DNA of 64,000 bases from Microthrixaceae bacterium (GCA_023958095.1 JAMLGJ010000018.1:1-64000); one strand, 5' to 3'. Shown: positions 15,166-23,631, counted from the stretch's first letter. The notes: generated by a model from the letters alone, not told the origin. Program-made: numbers and translations.

Positions 15166-16080
15166 TCAGCCGATCACCTCGGCCATCTCCGTGCGGTCGA
15201 TCATCGAGTCGGCGCGCGTCGTGATGGTGTGTGAAGCGTCGGTGACGTAGAGGACGGGTTCCAGCAGCAGGCCGTACTTCTCCGGCAACGGCGCGAGCGG
15301 AGCGTTGGCGAGGTCACCACCGGCCTCGGCGGGCCGCTGGTACACCTCGGCATGGATGACCGTGAGGTCGTCGCGTCCCTCGGCCAGGTCCACGAGGTTT
15401 CCGAGAGTCGGACCGCAGAAGGCGGTCTGGCAGTACGCAGGGGTCGCCACGAGCAACACGATCGGCTTGTCCCCACCGAGCGCGTCCTCGAGGTTCACGG
15501 TGTGGAACGGGCACTGCGGCACCAGCGTGCAGATGGGGTCCACGTCGAAGCTCTTCTCGGTGGTGGGCGTCGGAGCAGACGGCAGCTGCTGGCCGACCAC
15601 GGGGGAGACGACCTCGGACTGGGGGAACACCTGCAGCTGGCTCGTCATGGTGGCACCGTCGTAGGTGGCGGTGATGTCGTAGACACCCTCGTCGTCGAAG
15701 GTGTTGATGAGCGGCAGGTAGCCCCGGGGTATCCCCTCGGAACGGGGTTCCACCTCGTAGGTGGCGACCACCTCCCCGTTCCTGGAGACCTCGAAGGGCA
15801 CCGCCCCGTCGATCACGTCGAGCGGCACGCCCTCGTCGTCGGTGATCAGGTAGGGCAGGCGCGTCGGGACACCCACCGGCACGTGCGGTGCACCCTGTGG
15901 GAACGCCGCCAGGAGGGCACCGCCGGCGCCGGTGGCCTCCGGCACCGAGGGGTCACTCGAGGTGGTGCACGCTGCGAGGGCGGTCGCTCCCAGGGCCAGG
16001 CCGGTTCCGCCGAGCAGCAGTGACCGACGCGAGAGCGCGGCATCCGTGGGGGGTCGTGATGCGGGTGCTGGGATCGCCAC
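15166..16080 (-). CDS. Tat-exported lipoprotein with thioredoxin-like C-terminal domain
   Basis: 304 residues from a GTG. The twin-arginine signal (LSRRSLLLGG) ends in a lipobox (ALAAC), so it is predicted to be a folded-exported lipoprotein. Residues about 60-160 look like an immunoglobulin-like beta domain (VPFEVSRNGEVVATYEV, GVYDITATYDG). From about 195 a thioredoxin-like fold follows, KPIVLLVATPAYCQTAFCGPTLGNLVDL, with cysteines spaced C-x4-C rather than CxxC, and HAEVYQ. It may act in extracytoplasmic redox or metal delivery. It is divergent from the 2Fe-2S/molybdopterin-type gene with 101 nt between. Confidence 0.8.
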   Translation of the reverse strand: MAIPAPASRPPTDAALSRRSLLLGGTGLALGATALAACTTSSDPSVPEATGAGGALLAAFPQGAPHVPVGVPTRLPYLITDDEGVPLDVIDGAVPFEVSRNGEVVATYEVEPRSEGIPRGYLPLINTFDDEGVYDITATYDGATMTSQLQVFPQSEVVSPVVGQQLPSAPTPTTEKSFDVDPICTLVPQCPFHTVNLEDALGGDKPIVLLVATPAYCQTAFCGPTLGNLVDLAEGRDDLTVIHAEVYQRPAEAGGDLANAPLAPLPEKYGLLLEPVLYVTDASHTITTRADSMIDRTEMAEVIG

Positions 16081-16086
16081 ACCCCG

Positions 16087-16092
16087 AAGCTA
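16087..16092 (-). promoter_or_regulatory. -10 box of the Tat lipoprotein gene (leaderless geometry)
   Basis: TAGCTT on the minus strand ends exactly 6 nt before the GTG at 16080. Confidence 0.5.
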
Positions 16093-16181
16093 CAGCGATG
16101 ACCGAGGGGATGGCCCGTCACCCCGGATCGTGGCCCGGTCCCGTTGTGCTGCAACGCGCCGCAGGGGTGCAAACTGGTGCG

Positions 16182-17810
16182 GTGTCCGAGTCCACCGAGT
16201 TGTCCTTCGAGCTGAACGGCACACCGGTCGAGGTGCCGGACCGATTCCTCGGGGCATCGCTGCTCGAGGTGCTCCGTGATGTCGGCGGCATCACCTCGGC
16301 CAAGGACGGCTGTGCCCCGCAGGGCCAGTGCGGGTGCTGCACCGTGCTCGTGGACGGTCGCGCGAGGGTGTCGTGCGTGACCCCCGTGAAGAGGGTGGCG
16401 GGACGGTCGGTCACCACGCTGGAGGGCCTCGAGGAGCCGGTCGCCGCCCGATGGGCCGAGGCATTGCTCGACCATGGCGGCACCCAGTGCGGTTTCTGCA
16501 CCCCGGGGATCGTCATGCGTCTCGAGGAGCGACGCCGGCGCGGAACCGGGCCGAAACCGGTGGGAGCGAAGGAGGTGCGCAAGGCCCTGGCGGCACACCT
16601 GTGCCGTTGCACCGGCTGGCAGGGGATCACCGAGGCAGCGGTGGAGGTGATCGGACGGAGCGGCGGTGCTTCGCCGTCGCGCGGGGACCGTGACGACGAA
16701 GCCGCTGCGCGTCGAGCGGGCCTCGAAGGAGCAACGCCGCAACGCATCGAGGCGCGCTCGGCGCTCGGTGCCGCCCCGTTCGCGGTCGACACGGTGCCGT
16801 CCGGTGCACTCGTGGCGGTGCGCGGTGCCGACGGTGAATGGATCGTGGCCGAGAGCCTGACCGAGGCGCGGGGTCGGTCCGCCAAGGTCCAGGGGCGTCG
16901 CAGCACCCTCAGCGCCGTTCCACCCCTGGAGGTGCCCCCCGGTGACTGGGCGGCCTCCCTCGCCACGTCCTGGGTGGAGCCGGCCTACCTCGAGACCGAT
17001 GCCTCGTGGTGTGAACCGGGGGGTGAGCCCTCCTCGGTGCTCGCGAACGGTGGGGCGTTCGGAGGGAAGCTCTCCTCGCCGCTCCCCGGCGTCGCGCGTG
17101 AGCTGGCGGACCGGCACGGCCGGCCGGTGCTCGCGGTCTGGTCCCGCGAGGACACCGTGCGCCTGGGGCCCAAGCGCCCACCCGTGGCCATCGGAGTGCT
17201 CTCGGATGGCACCGGGGTGATGCGCGTCGCATCCACGGCCGGGGTCGACGCGGCGGTGGCGAGGGTGGCCCCGGGTCTCGTGGTCGAACACGTCGACGTG
17301 CGGGGCCCGCGAACCGATGCCCGGTTCCGCGCCGCCGGCTGGGCCGAGGCCCTGTGTGCACTGGTGGCGGCCGGGGTGCGGGGACCCGCGGGAGGACCCG
17401 ATGGGGACGCGGTGCACGCCGAGGCCCCCGGAGGTGGCTGGGCGCGGGTGCGGTTGAACCCGGAGCTCCCGGAACCCTGCATCGAGGTCGAGGTCGGTGC
17501 CGGTGACCCGCTCGATGCGACGGTGCTCGCCTCGTACGTGACGGGTGCGGCGCACATGGCGGCATCCATGGTCTGCAGCGAAGGGCTCGCGATCGGTCCC
17601 TCGGGGGAACCCGAGAACCTGACCGTGCGCTCCTTCGGCATCCTCACGGCGACGGCGATGCCGGAGGTGGTGGTGTCCGTGGACGGCTCGGGTGGAGAAC
17701 CCAGGGCGGTGTCCGAAGCAGTGTTCGCGGCCACCGCAGCAGTGGTTTGGGCACACCACGGGTTCCCCGGTACCTGGCCGCTGGGCACCTCGGTGTTCGC
17801 GCGGGGTTGA
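16182..17810 (+). CDS. 2Fe-2S subunit fused to partial molybdopterin-binding domain
   Basis: 542 residues from a GTG. Residues 1-160 are a xanthine-dehydrogenase small-subunit module: a plant-type 2Fe-2S site (C44, C50, C53, then C65) and a second helical 2Fe-2S site (C103, C106, C141, C143). Residues from about 190 resemble parts of the large molybdopterin subunit: NGGAFGGK then RHGRPVLAVWSRED, and a C-terminal SFGILTATAMPEVVV. A full large subunit is over 700 residues; only about 350 are present here, the FAD subunit is missing, and no CoxM or CoxL gene is nearby. The substrate cannot be given. Either a minimal unusual enzyme or a scaffold. Confidence 0.8.
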   Translation: MSESTELSFELNGTPVEVPDRFLGASLLEVLRDVGGITSAKDGCAPQGQCGCCTVLVDGRARVSCVTPVKRVAGRSVTTLEGLEEPVAARWAEALLDHGGTQCGFCTPGIVMRLEERRRRGTGPKPVGAKEVRKALAAHLCRCTGWQGITEAAVEVIGRSGGASPSRGDRDDEAAARRAGLEGATPQRIEARSALGAAPFAVDTVPSGALVAVRGADGEWIVAESLTEARGRSAKVQGRRSTLSAVPPLEVPPGDWAASLATSWVEPAYLETDASWCEPGGEPSSVLANGGAFGGKLSSPLPGVARELADRHGRPVLAVWSREDTVRLGPKRPPVAIGVLSDGTGVMRVASTAGVDAAVARVAPGLVVEHVDVRGPRTDARFRAAGWAEALCALVAAGVRGPAGGPDGDAVHAEAPGGGWARVRLNPELPEPCIEVEVGAGDPLDATVLASYVTGAAHMAASMVCSEGLAIGPSGEPENLTVRSFGILTATAMPEVVVSVDGSGGEPRAVSEAVFAATAAVVWAHHGFPGTWPLGTSVFARG

Positions 17811-17879
17811 GCCGGCCCGCGGGTTGGCCGGGCCCGGGCCATGTAGCGCGGCGGCGCACCGGTCGGGCAGACTGTGCAC

Positions 17880-18035
17880 ATGGGTCCACTGCTGATCGTC
17901 GTCGCGCTGGTCATCGCCATTCCCGTCGGGGTGATCATCTCCGGGGGAGTGGTCTCGGTGCTGCTCGGCCACTCCCTGCGGATGGAGGGCGAGTACCGCA
18001 ACGAGGACAGCGAGCTGCTCGACCTGAACGTCTGA
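17880..18035 (+). CDS. Small single-helix membrane protein
   Basis: 51 residues from an ATG. One membrane helix covers about residues 4-30 (LLIVVALVIAIPVGVIISGG and onward), followed by a short charged tail (RMEGEYRNEDSELLDLNV). Codon usage is GC-rich in third positions like its neighbours, which supports a real gene. CAGACT ends 6 nt before the ATG, resembling the leaderless promoters here but with a poorer hexamer. Function unknown. It sits between the 2Fe-2S fusion gene and the convergent GlnR-like gene. Confidence 0.6.
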   Translation: MGPLLIVVALVIAIPVGVIISGGVVSVLLGHSLRMEGEYRNEDSELLDLNV

Positions 18036-18048
18036 ACCCGCGGGTGGT

Positions 18049-18723
18049 TCAGGAGCCCCAGCGGGACTCACCGAATCGGTAGCCGACCGAACGCACGGTC
18101 TGGATCAGGCCCGCGTGTTCCTCACCCAACTTGGCGCGCAGGCGCCGGATGTGGACATCCACGGTGCGTGCGCCGCCGTAGTACTCGTAGCCCCAGACCT
18201 GGGTGAGCAGTGTCTCGCGTGTGAACACGCGGCCCGGGCTCGAGGCCAGGAACTTGAGCAGCTCGTACTCCATGTAGGTGAGGTCGAGTGGCCGGCCGTC
18301 GATGGAGGCCTGGTAGGTCTCCACGTTCAGCTCCAGTGACTCGTAGGTGACGATCTCCGGCGGCAGCTCGAACCCCGCGGACTCGCGCAACAACAGGTGG
18401 CGCACCCGGGCCTCCAGCTCGCTCGGGTGGGCGGGCACCACGCAGAAGTCGTCGAAGATGTCGGAGCGTTCCACGAGGTCACCGAGTTCGGATCCGCGCA
18501 CGCACAACAACAGTGGTGCGATCGGGGAGTCTCCGCGCCTGAGGCTCCGGGCGGCGGTGTATGCGGCCGCGGGGTTCTCCTCGGCGGACACGATCGCACC
18601 GGAGAACGGTCCGGCACCCGCTTCGGAGTGGTTTCCGAGCGCCTCCCAGGCGATGCCGGCGAGGTCGAGCACCCGGACGATGTCGGGCGGCGCCGGGTCG
18701 GGCCAGATCAGAAGCGGGTGCAC
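18049..18723 (-). CDS. glnR: GlnR-like OmpR-family regulator with atypical receiver
   Basis: 224 residues from a GTG. The C-terminal winged helix (about 125-220) is nearly that of actinobacterial GlnR: GRPLDLTYMEYELLKFL, PGRVFTRETLLTQVWGYEYYGGARTVDVHIRRLRAKLG and VRSVGYRF. The N-terminal half has the size of a receiver domain but lacks the phospho-acceptor pattern (FSGAIVSAEE at that place), as in GlnR, which works without a kinase. GlnR controls nitrogen assimilation. The gene follows glutamine synthetase with a 4-nt gap, and a second glutamine synthetase is divergent, strongly supporting that role. No kinase gene is near. Confidence 0.82.
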   Translation of the reverse strand: MHPLLIWPDPAPPDIVRVLDLAGIAWEALGNHSEAGAGPFSGAIVSAEENPAAAYTAARSLRRGDSPIAPLLLCVRGSELGDLVERSDIFDDFCVVPAHPSELEARVRHLLLRESAGFELPPEIVTYESLELNVETYQASIDGRPLDLTYMEYELLKFLASSPGRVFTRETLLTQVWGYEYYGGARTVDVHIRRLRAKLGEEHAGLIQTVRSVGYRFGESRWGS

Positions 18724-18727
18724 CTCG

Positions 18728-20053
18728 TCACCACGTCCTCAGGTAGCGCTCGAGCTCGAAGCTGGACACGTGCGTCCGGTAGGCGGCCCACTCGGCGCGC
18801 TTGTTGCGCAGGAACCATTCGAAGATGTGTTCACCCAGCGTGTCGCGCACGAGGGCCGAGGACTCCATGGCGTCGAGCGCCTCGGAGAGGTTGGCGGGCA
18901 GCAGACCGGTGCTGTGGCTGCGGGCCGCCTCCTCGTGGAGTGCCGCCACCGACTCCTCACCGAGTTCGTAGCCCCGGGCGACACCCTGCAGTCCTGCAGC
19001 CAGCACGACGGAGAACGCCAGGTACGGATTGCATGCCGGGTCGAGGGCCCTGTACTCGATGCGGGTCCCGCGGGCCTCCTTGTTGCGCTTGGGCACCGGC
19101 ACCCGTACCAGAGCGGTCCGGTCGTTGTGCGCCCACGATATGTTCACCGGCGCCTCGAAGCCGGCCACGAGGCGCTTGTAGGAGTTGACCAGCTGGTTGG
19201 TCACAGCGGTGGTCTCGTTGGCATGGGCCAGCACACCCGCGATGAAGCTGCGGGCCACGTCCGAGAGGCCGTCGGCCGACTCGGGGTCGTGGAATGCGTT
19301 CGCATCCGCGGACCACAGCGACATGTGGGTGTGCATGCCCGAACCCTGCACGCCCTCCATCGGCTTGGGCATGAACGTGGCATAGATGCCTTCGGACATG
19401 GCCACCTCGCGCACGATCATGCGCAGGGCCATGACGTTGTCGGCCATGGTGAGCGCGTCGCTGTAGCGCAGGTCGATCTCGTGCTGGGAGGGGGCGTCCT
19501 CGTGGAACGAGTACTCCACGGGGATGCCGGTTGCCTCGAGGCGCTGGATGGTCCGCCGGCGGATGTGGCCCTTGGAGTCGTTGGCGGTGAGGTCGAAGTA
19601 GCTCGCCTCGTCGAGGGGTACCGGGGTGGTGCCGCGTTCGGCACCCTCGAAGTAGAAGAACTCCACCTCCGGGGCGCACATGAACTCGAACCCGGCGTCC
19701 GCGGCGGCGGCCAGGTTGCGCCTCAGGACCTGCCTGGGGTCCCCTTCGAAGGGGCTGCCGTCGAGGTTGGCGATGTCGCAGAAGACCCTTGCGGTGACCT
19801 CGCCGTCGTCGGTGGGCATCAGCTGGAAGGAGTTCGGGTCGGGTCGGGCGAGCACGTCGCTCTCCTGCATCCTGGAGAACCCGTCGATCGCGGAGCCGTC
19901 GAACTGGACTCCCTCGGAGAAGGCGGCCTCGAGCTCCACCGGGGAGATGGCCACCGACTTGAGCTGTCCGAGGACGTCGGTGAACCAGAGTCGTACCAGC
20001 CGTACCCGGCGTTCCTCCACCGTTCGTAGTACGTAGTCCTGTTGGTGCTGCAT
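18728..20053 (-). CDS. glnA: Glutamine synthetase type I
   Basis: 441 residues, the short GSI class. It joins ammonia and glutamate with ATP. Signatures: FTDVLGQLKSVAI, QFDGSAIDGFS near 50-60, the metal residues in PEVEFFYF, GSGMHTHMSLW, NSYKRLVAGFEAP, and RIEYRALDPACNPYLAF. The place of the adenylylated tyrosine in regulated GSI enzymes carries no Tyr, so covalent control is unlikely (by comparison from memory). A GGAGCGGAAG precedes the ATG. It leads an operon with the GlnR-like gene. Which ligase role it has beside the GSII gene is open; some GlnA-like proteins use polyamines instead of ammonia. Confidence 0.93.
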   Translation of the reverse strand: MQHQQDYVLRTVEERRVRLVRLWFTDVLGQLKSVAISPVELEAAFSEGVQFDGSAIDGFSRMQESDVLARPDPNSFQLMPTDDGEVTARVFCDIANLDGSPFEGDPRQVLRRNLAAAADAGFEFMCAPEVEFFYFEGAERGTTPVPLDEASYFDLTANDSKGHIRRRTIQRLEATGIPVEYSFHEDAPSQHEIDLRYSDALTMADNVMALRMIVREVAMSEGIYATFMPKPMEGVQGSGMHTHMSLWSADANAFHDPESADGLSDVARSFIAGVLAHANETTAVTNQLVNSYKRLVAGFEAPVNISWAHNDRTALVRVPVPKRNKEARGTRIEYRALDPACNPYLAFSVVLAAGLQGVARGYELGEESVAALHEEAARSHSTGLLPANLSEALDAMESSALVRDTLGEHIFEWFLRNKRAEWAAYRTHVSSFELERYLRTW

Positions 20054-20083
20054 CTTCCGCTCCGGGGGCGTGGGGGGGGGTCA

Positions 20084-20119
20084 CCGGTCGCCACCAGTGT
20101 CGCCGGTCGCCACCAGTGT
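20084..20119. repeat. 17-bp direct repeat, 19-bp period
   Basis: Two identical 17-bp copies, 20084-20100 and 20103-20119, 31 nt upstream of glnA. They lie in the divergent glnA/glnII control region and could be regulator sites or simple slippage. Confidence 0.75.
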
Positions 20120-20155
20120 GGCAGTCCCGTCAGGCATTTCCGGGGTCCCGGCCCA

Positions 20156-20172
20156 GTTCACACGCCGTTCAC
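20156..20172. promoter_or_regulatory. Direct hexamers 11 bp apart in glnA/glnII control region
   Basis: GTTCAC occurs at 20156-20161 and again at 20167-20172, one helical turn apart. GlnR boxes in streptomycetes are direct repeats with an 11-bp period, so this is a candidate GlnR-type site, although the bases differ from the published GTnAC/GAAAC form. Confidence 0.35.
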
Positions 20173-20313
20173 AGTAGGGCAAAGGCTCAGAAATCGCCCG
20201 CGGCCACGATGTGCGGGCTCCACCACGACCGGGTGCCCGCCACCCGGTCCGGAGTGTTCGCACACGCCGGACCCGCACTACCGTGTGGTCCTCGACCAAG
20301 AAGGTGATACGTA

Positions 20314-21333
20314 GTGGCGTACAGGGCTGAATACATCTGGATCGACGGAACCGAACCGGTGCCGCTGCTCCGCTCCAAGACGAAGATCCTCCCCGACGGG
20401 GCCGACCTGCCCATCTGGAACTTCGACGGGTCGTCCACCAACCAGGCTCCCGGTGACAACTCGGATTGCATGCTGCGCCCGGTGTTCACCTGTCCGGATC
20501 CGATCCGCGGTGGTGACGACGTGCTCGTGCTCTGCGAGGTGCTGGTGCCCGAGACGATGGAGCCGCACCCCAGCAACACGCGTGCCTCGTGCGCCGCGGT
20601 CGACGAGCAGTTCGCCGACCACGAGGCCTGGTTCGGCATGGAACAGGAGTACACCTTCTACGAGGAGGGCCGCCCCCTGGGCTGGCCCACCGAGGGCTAC
20701 TACTACCCTGCACCGCAGGGTCCCTACTACTGCGGCGTGGGCGCGATCGAGATCGCCGGCCGCGACATCGTGGAGGCCCACACGACGGCCTGCATGAAGG
20801 CCGGCCTGTCCATATCGGGTACCAACGCCGAGGTCATGCTCGGCCAGTGGGAGTACCAGATCGGCCCGGTCGGGCCGCTCGAGGTCGGTGACCAGATGTG
20901 GATGGCCCGCTACCTGCTGTTCCGCGTCGCGGAGGACTTCGGTGTGAACGCCTCGATCTCGGCGAAGCCGATCAAGGGCGACTGGAACGGCGCCGGTTGC
21001 CACACCAACTTCTCCACCAACGCGATGCGCGAGAGCTACGACCCGATCATCGCGGCCTGCGAGGCCATGGGAGCCCCCGGCAAGGTCGAGGAGCACCTCG
21101 CCGGGTACGGCCACGGCTACGAGGACCGGCTGACCGGCCAGCACGAGACGGCGCACTTCTCGGAGTTCCGCTACGGCGTGGGTGACCGCGGTGCGTCCAT
21201 TCGCATCCCGTGGCAGGTCGAGCAGGACAAGAAGGGCTACATCGAGGACCGGCGTCCGAACGCCAACTGCGATCCCTACGTGGTGGCCCGCCTGATCACC
21301 AACACGATCTGCTCCGCGATCGATCCGGCCTGA
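20314..21333 (+). CDS. glnII: Glutamine synthetase type II
   Basis: 339 residues, the eukaryote-like GSII class found in some actinobacteria and rhizobia. Signatures: IWNFDGSSTNQAPGDNSD near 34-51, EYTFYEEGRPLGWP, GPYYCGVG, NAEVMLGQWEYQIG, NGAGCHTNFST, and DRRPNANCDPY at the C-terminal end, which hold the ATP, ammonia and glutamate sites. The GTG start is preceded by AAGAAGG 9 nt upstream. It faces the GSI/GlnR-like operon across 260 nt. A strong hairpin follows. Confidence 0.96.
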   Translation: MAYRAEYIWIDGTEPVPLLRSKTKILPDGADLPIWNFDGSSTNQAPGDNSDCMLRPVFTCPDPIRGGDDVLVLCEVLVPETMEPHPSNTRASCAAVDEQFADHEAWFGMEQEYTFYEEGRPLGWPTEGYYYPAPQGPYYCGVGAIEIAGRDIVEAHTTACMKAGLSISGTNAEVMLGQWEYQIGPVGPLEVGDQMWMARYLLFRVAEDFGVNASISAKPIKGDWNGAGCHTNFSTNAMRESYDPIIAACEAMGAPGKVEEHLAGYGHGYEDRLTGQHETAHFSEFRYGVGDRGASIRIPWQVEQDKKGYIEDRRPNANCDPYVVARLITNTICSAIDPA

Positions 21334-21351
21334 TCCCAGAACAGGACGACC

Positions 21352-21389
21352 CATCGGGCCCACACCGCTGCTGCGGTGTGGGCCCGATG
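21352..21389 (+). terminator. Strong 17-bp hairpin after glnII
   Basis: A perfect 17-bp inverted repeat (21352-21368 and 21373-21389) with a TGCT loop, 18 nt after the glnII stop. There is no T-tract, as usual in high-GC actinobacteria. The nadE promoter lies immediately downstream. Confidence 0.85.
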
Positions 21390-21400
21390 CGCGTGGACCA

Positions 21401-21406
21401 TAGGAT
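21401..21406 (+). promoter_or_regulatory. -10 box of nadE (leaderless geometry)
   Basis: TAGGAT ends exactly 6 nt before the nadE GTG; no ribosome-binding site lies between. Confidence 0.5.
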
Positions 21407-21412
21407 CGCGGA

Positions 21413-23149
21413 GTGCAAAGCGAGGCAGTGAAGTCCCTGCGCGTGGCGTTGTGCCAGTTGAACACCCACGTGGGGGATCTCGAGGGCAACTGCGAGCGGA
21501 TCCATGAGCAGTACCTCCGTGCCGAGTCCGCGGGGGCCGACGTGGCGTTGTTCAGCGAACTCGCCATCACCGGGTACCCGCCCGAGGACCTCCTGTTGAA
21601 GCCGGGTTTCCTCGCCGATGCGAGCGGGAGCCTGGAACGACTCGCCACGCGCCTGCAGGGCCACTGCGCCGCAGTGGTGGGCCACGTGGAGGGGCACCTG
21701 CCGCGCGGCCGGGCCCACGACCCCCGGGAAGGGCCCTGGAACGCCGCGGCGATCATCCACGGTGGCCGGGTCGTCACCTCCTACCGCAAGCAGGCCCTGC
21801 CCAACTACGGCGTGTTCGACGAGCGCCGCTACTTCGACTCGGGCACGCCCGACCAGCCCCTGTTGCGCATCGGCGGCGCCGTCGTGGCCGTGAACATCTG
21901 TGAGGACATCTGGATATCCGGCGGCCCCACCGAGCAGGCGGCTGCCGATGGAGCGCGGCTGATCCTGAACATCAACGCGTCGCCGTTCCGTGCCGGGAAG
22001 CAACCCGAACGCGAGGCCGTGCTCGAGGAACGCGTGGCTCTCACCGGCGTGCCGGTCGCGTACGTCAACCAGGTCGGGGGACAGGACGAACTCGTCTTCG
22101 ACGGTGGTTCGATGGCCTGGGGCACCCACGGTGCCCTCGCGCGGGCGCGGCGCTTCGAGGAGGACTTCGTGGTGCTCGACATCGACCTGGGCGGTCCCGG
22201 CGAACCGCGGCGCGAAGTGGTGGATGTCTCCGCTCCGGGTGGTCCGGACGATGGCCGCGAGGTCGTGGCGCCGGCACCGCCGGTGCTGCATCCGTCCCCC
22301 GGTGGCCCAGAGGAACTGTGGAGCGCGCTGTGCGTCGGCACCGCCGACTACGTGGCCAAGAACGGCTTCACCGACGTGGTGGTGGGCCTCTCCGGAGGCA
22401 TCGACTCGGCACTGGTGGCGGCCATCGCGGCCGATGCGCTGGGTGCGCAGCACACACACGTCGTGCTGATGCCGTCGCGGTTCTCAAGTGGCCATTCGGT
22501 CGAGGACGCCGCGGAGCTGGCCGCGAACCTGGGGCTCGACCAGCGCACCGTGGGCATCGAACCGGCACACGTGGCGTTCTCCGAGATGCTCGCGGCCAGT
22601 TTCGAGGGCCTGGAGGAGGACCTCACCGAGGAGAACCTCCAGAGTCGCATACGCGGTGTGATCCTGATGGCGCTGTCCAACAAGTTCGGCTGGCTCGTGC
22701 TCACCACGGGCAACAAGAGCGAGACGGCGGTGGGCTACTCGACCCTCTACGGCGACACGGCCGGTGCGCTGGCGGTGATCAAGGACGTGCCCAAGCTGGA
22801 CGTCTACGAGATGTGCCGCTGGCGCAACGAGGTGGCCGGGGTGCCGTGGATTCCGGAGCGGATCCTCTCCAAGGCTCCCTCGGCGGAGCTGCGCCACGGC
22901 CAGCGCGACGACCAGAGCCTTCCCCCCTACGAGGTTCTCGACCCGCTCATCTCCGACTACGTGGACGGTGACCTGACCGCCCGCCAGCTCGTCGACCGGG
23001 GCCACGATCCCGACCTGGTGGCCCGGATAACAGCACTGGTGGACGTGGCGGAGTACAAGCGCCGGCAGTCACCCCCGGGCCTGCGGGTGTCGGCGAAGGC
23101 CTTCGGCAGGGACCGTCGACTGCCGATCTCGAACGCCTACCGGGGTTGA
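21413..23149 (+). CDS. nadE: Glutamine-dependent NAD+ synthetase
   Basis: 578 residues with two domains. The N-terminal nitrilase-type glutaminase (about 10-260) has the catalytic Glu (FSELAITGYPPEDLL), Lys (YRKQALPNYGVFDERRYF) and Cys (VNICEDIW). The C-terminal synthetase domain has the ATP pyrophosphatase loop VGLSGGIDSALVA near 324 and the adenylate-binding LTTGNKSETAVGYSTLYGD. It amidates nicotinate adenine dinucleotide with ammonia channelled from glutamine, the last step of NAD synthesis; nadB and nadC are 37 kb away in this window. The gene following glnII fits glutamine use. The 3' end overlaps the convergent marR gene by 13 nt. Confidence 0.96.
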   Translation: MQSEAVKSLRVALCQLNTHVGDLEGNCERIHEQYLRAESAGADVALFSELAITGYPPEDLLLKPGFLADASGSLERLATRLQGHCAAVVGHVEGHLPRGRAHDPREGPWNAAAIIHGGRVVTSYRKQALPNYGVFDERRYFDSGTPDQPLLRIGGAVVAVNICEDIWISGGPTEQAAADGARLILNINASPFRAGKQPEREAVLEERVALTGVPVAYVNQVGGQDELVFDGGSMAWGTHGALARARRFEEDFVVLDIDLGGPGEPRREVVDVSAPGGPDDGREVVAPAPPVLHPSPGGPEELWSALCVGTADYVAKNGFTDVVVGLSGGIDSALVAAIAADALGAQHTHVVLMPSRFSSGHSVEDAAELAANLGLDQRTVGIEPAHVAFSEMLAASFEGLEEDLTEENLQSRIRGVILMALSNKFGWLVLTTGNKSETAVGYSTLYGDTAGALAVIKDVPKLDVYEMCRWRNEVAGVPWIPERILSKAPSAELRHGQRDDQSLPPYEVLDPLISDYVDGDLTARQLVDRGHDPDLVARITALVDVAEYKRRQSPPGLRVSAKAFGRDRRLPISNAYRG

Positions 23150-23631
23150 GCCACTCCGGGGGCCGGTGCCGGGCTCCGGGAAGCTGCCGAGGCGAGGGCC
23201 TCGAGTGATCGGGTGAGGCACTCGGTGTCGCGTTCGTCGAGGTGCTCGACGACGTACTCCTGCACGCCCTCGGAGTGCACCCGCACGGCGCTCGCGTGGC
23301 GCCGGAGACCCTCGGGGGTGAGCCTCGCGTTGATCCCGCGGCGGTCGTCGTCGCAGGGTTCGCGCACCACGAGGCCGCGGCGCACGAGCGAGTCGAAGCG
23401 GCGGGTGAGGCCACTGGGCGAGAGCCTGACCAGCGCCGCCAGCTCGTTCATCCTCACGGTCAGGTCCTCGGCACGGGCCAGGTGGTCCAGGACCTCGAAC
23501 TCGGCGAGCCCCATGTCGGCCTGTGCCCCGAGGTCCTCGTCGAGGCGTTCGGTGACCGCTGCATGGGCTGCCAGCAGTGCCTGCCAGATCGCGATCCCGG
23601 AGCGTACGTCGGTGCTGTTGGTGTTCGTCAT
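23137..23631 (-). CDS. MarR-family transcriptional regulator
   Basis: 164 residues. The MarR winged helix is clear: LAEFEVLDHLARAEDLTVRMNELAALVRLSPSGLTRRFDSLVRRGLVVREPCDDDRRGINARLTPEG, residues about 42-110, flanked by the dimerisation helices. The ligand and target are unknown. A 5-6-5 inverted repeat about 70 nt upstream, overlapping a TATGCT hexamer, is a likely autoregulatory site. It is divergent from a 197-residue protein of unknown function, which may be its target. Confidence 0.9.
   Translation of the reverse strand: MTNTNSTDVRSGIAIWQALLAAHAAVTERLDEDLGAQADMGLAEFEVLDHLARAEDLTVRMNELAALVRLSPSGLTRRFDSLVRRGLVVREPCDDDRRGINARLTPEGLRRHASAVRVHSEGVQEYVVEHLDERDTECLTRSLEALASAASRSPAPAPGVAQPR

Noticed and set aside
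15888-16181. N-terminal extension of the 2Fe-2S fusion gene
   Set aside because: It overlaps the divergent lipoprotein gene and its promoter, and the conserved domain begins just after GTG 16182.
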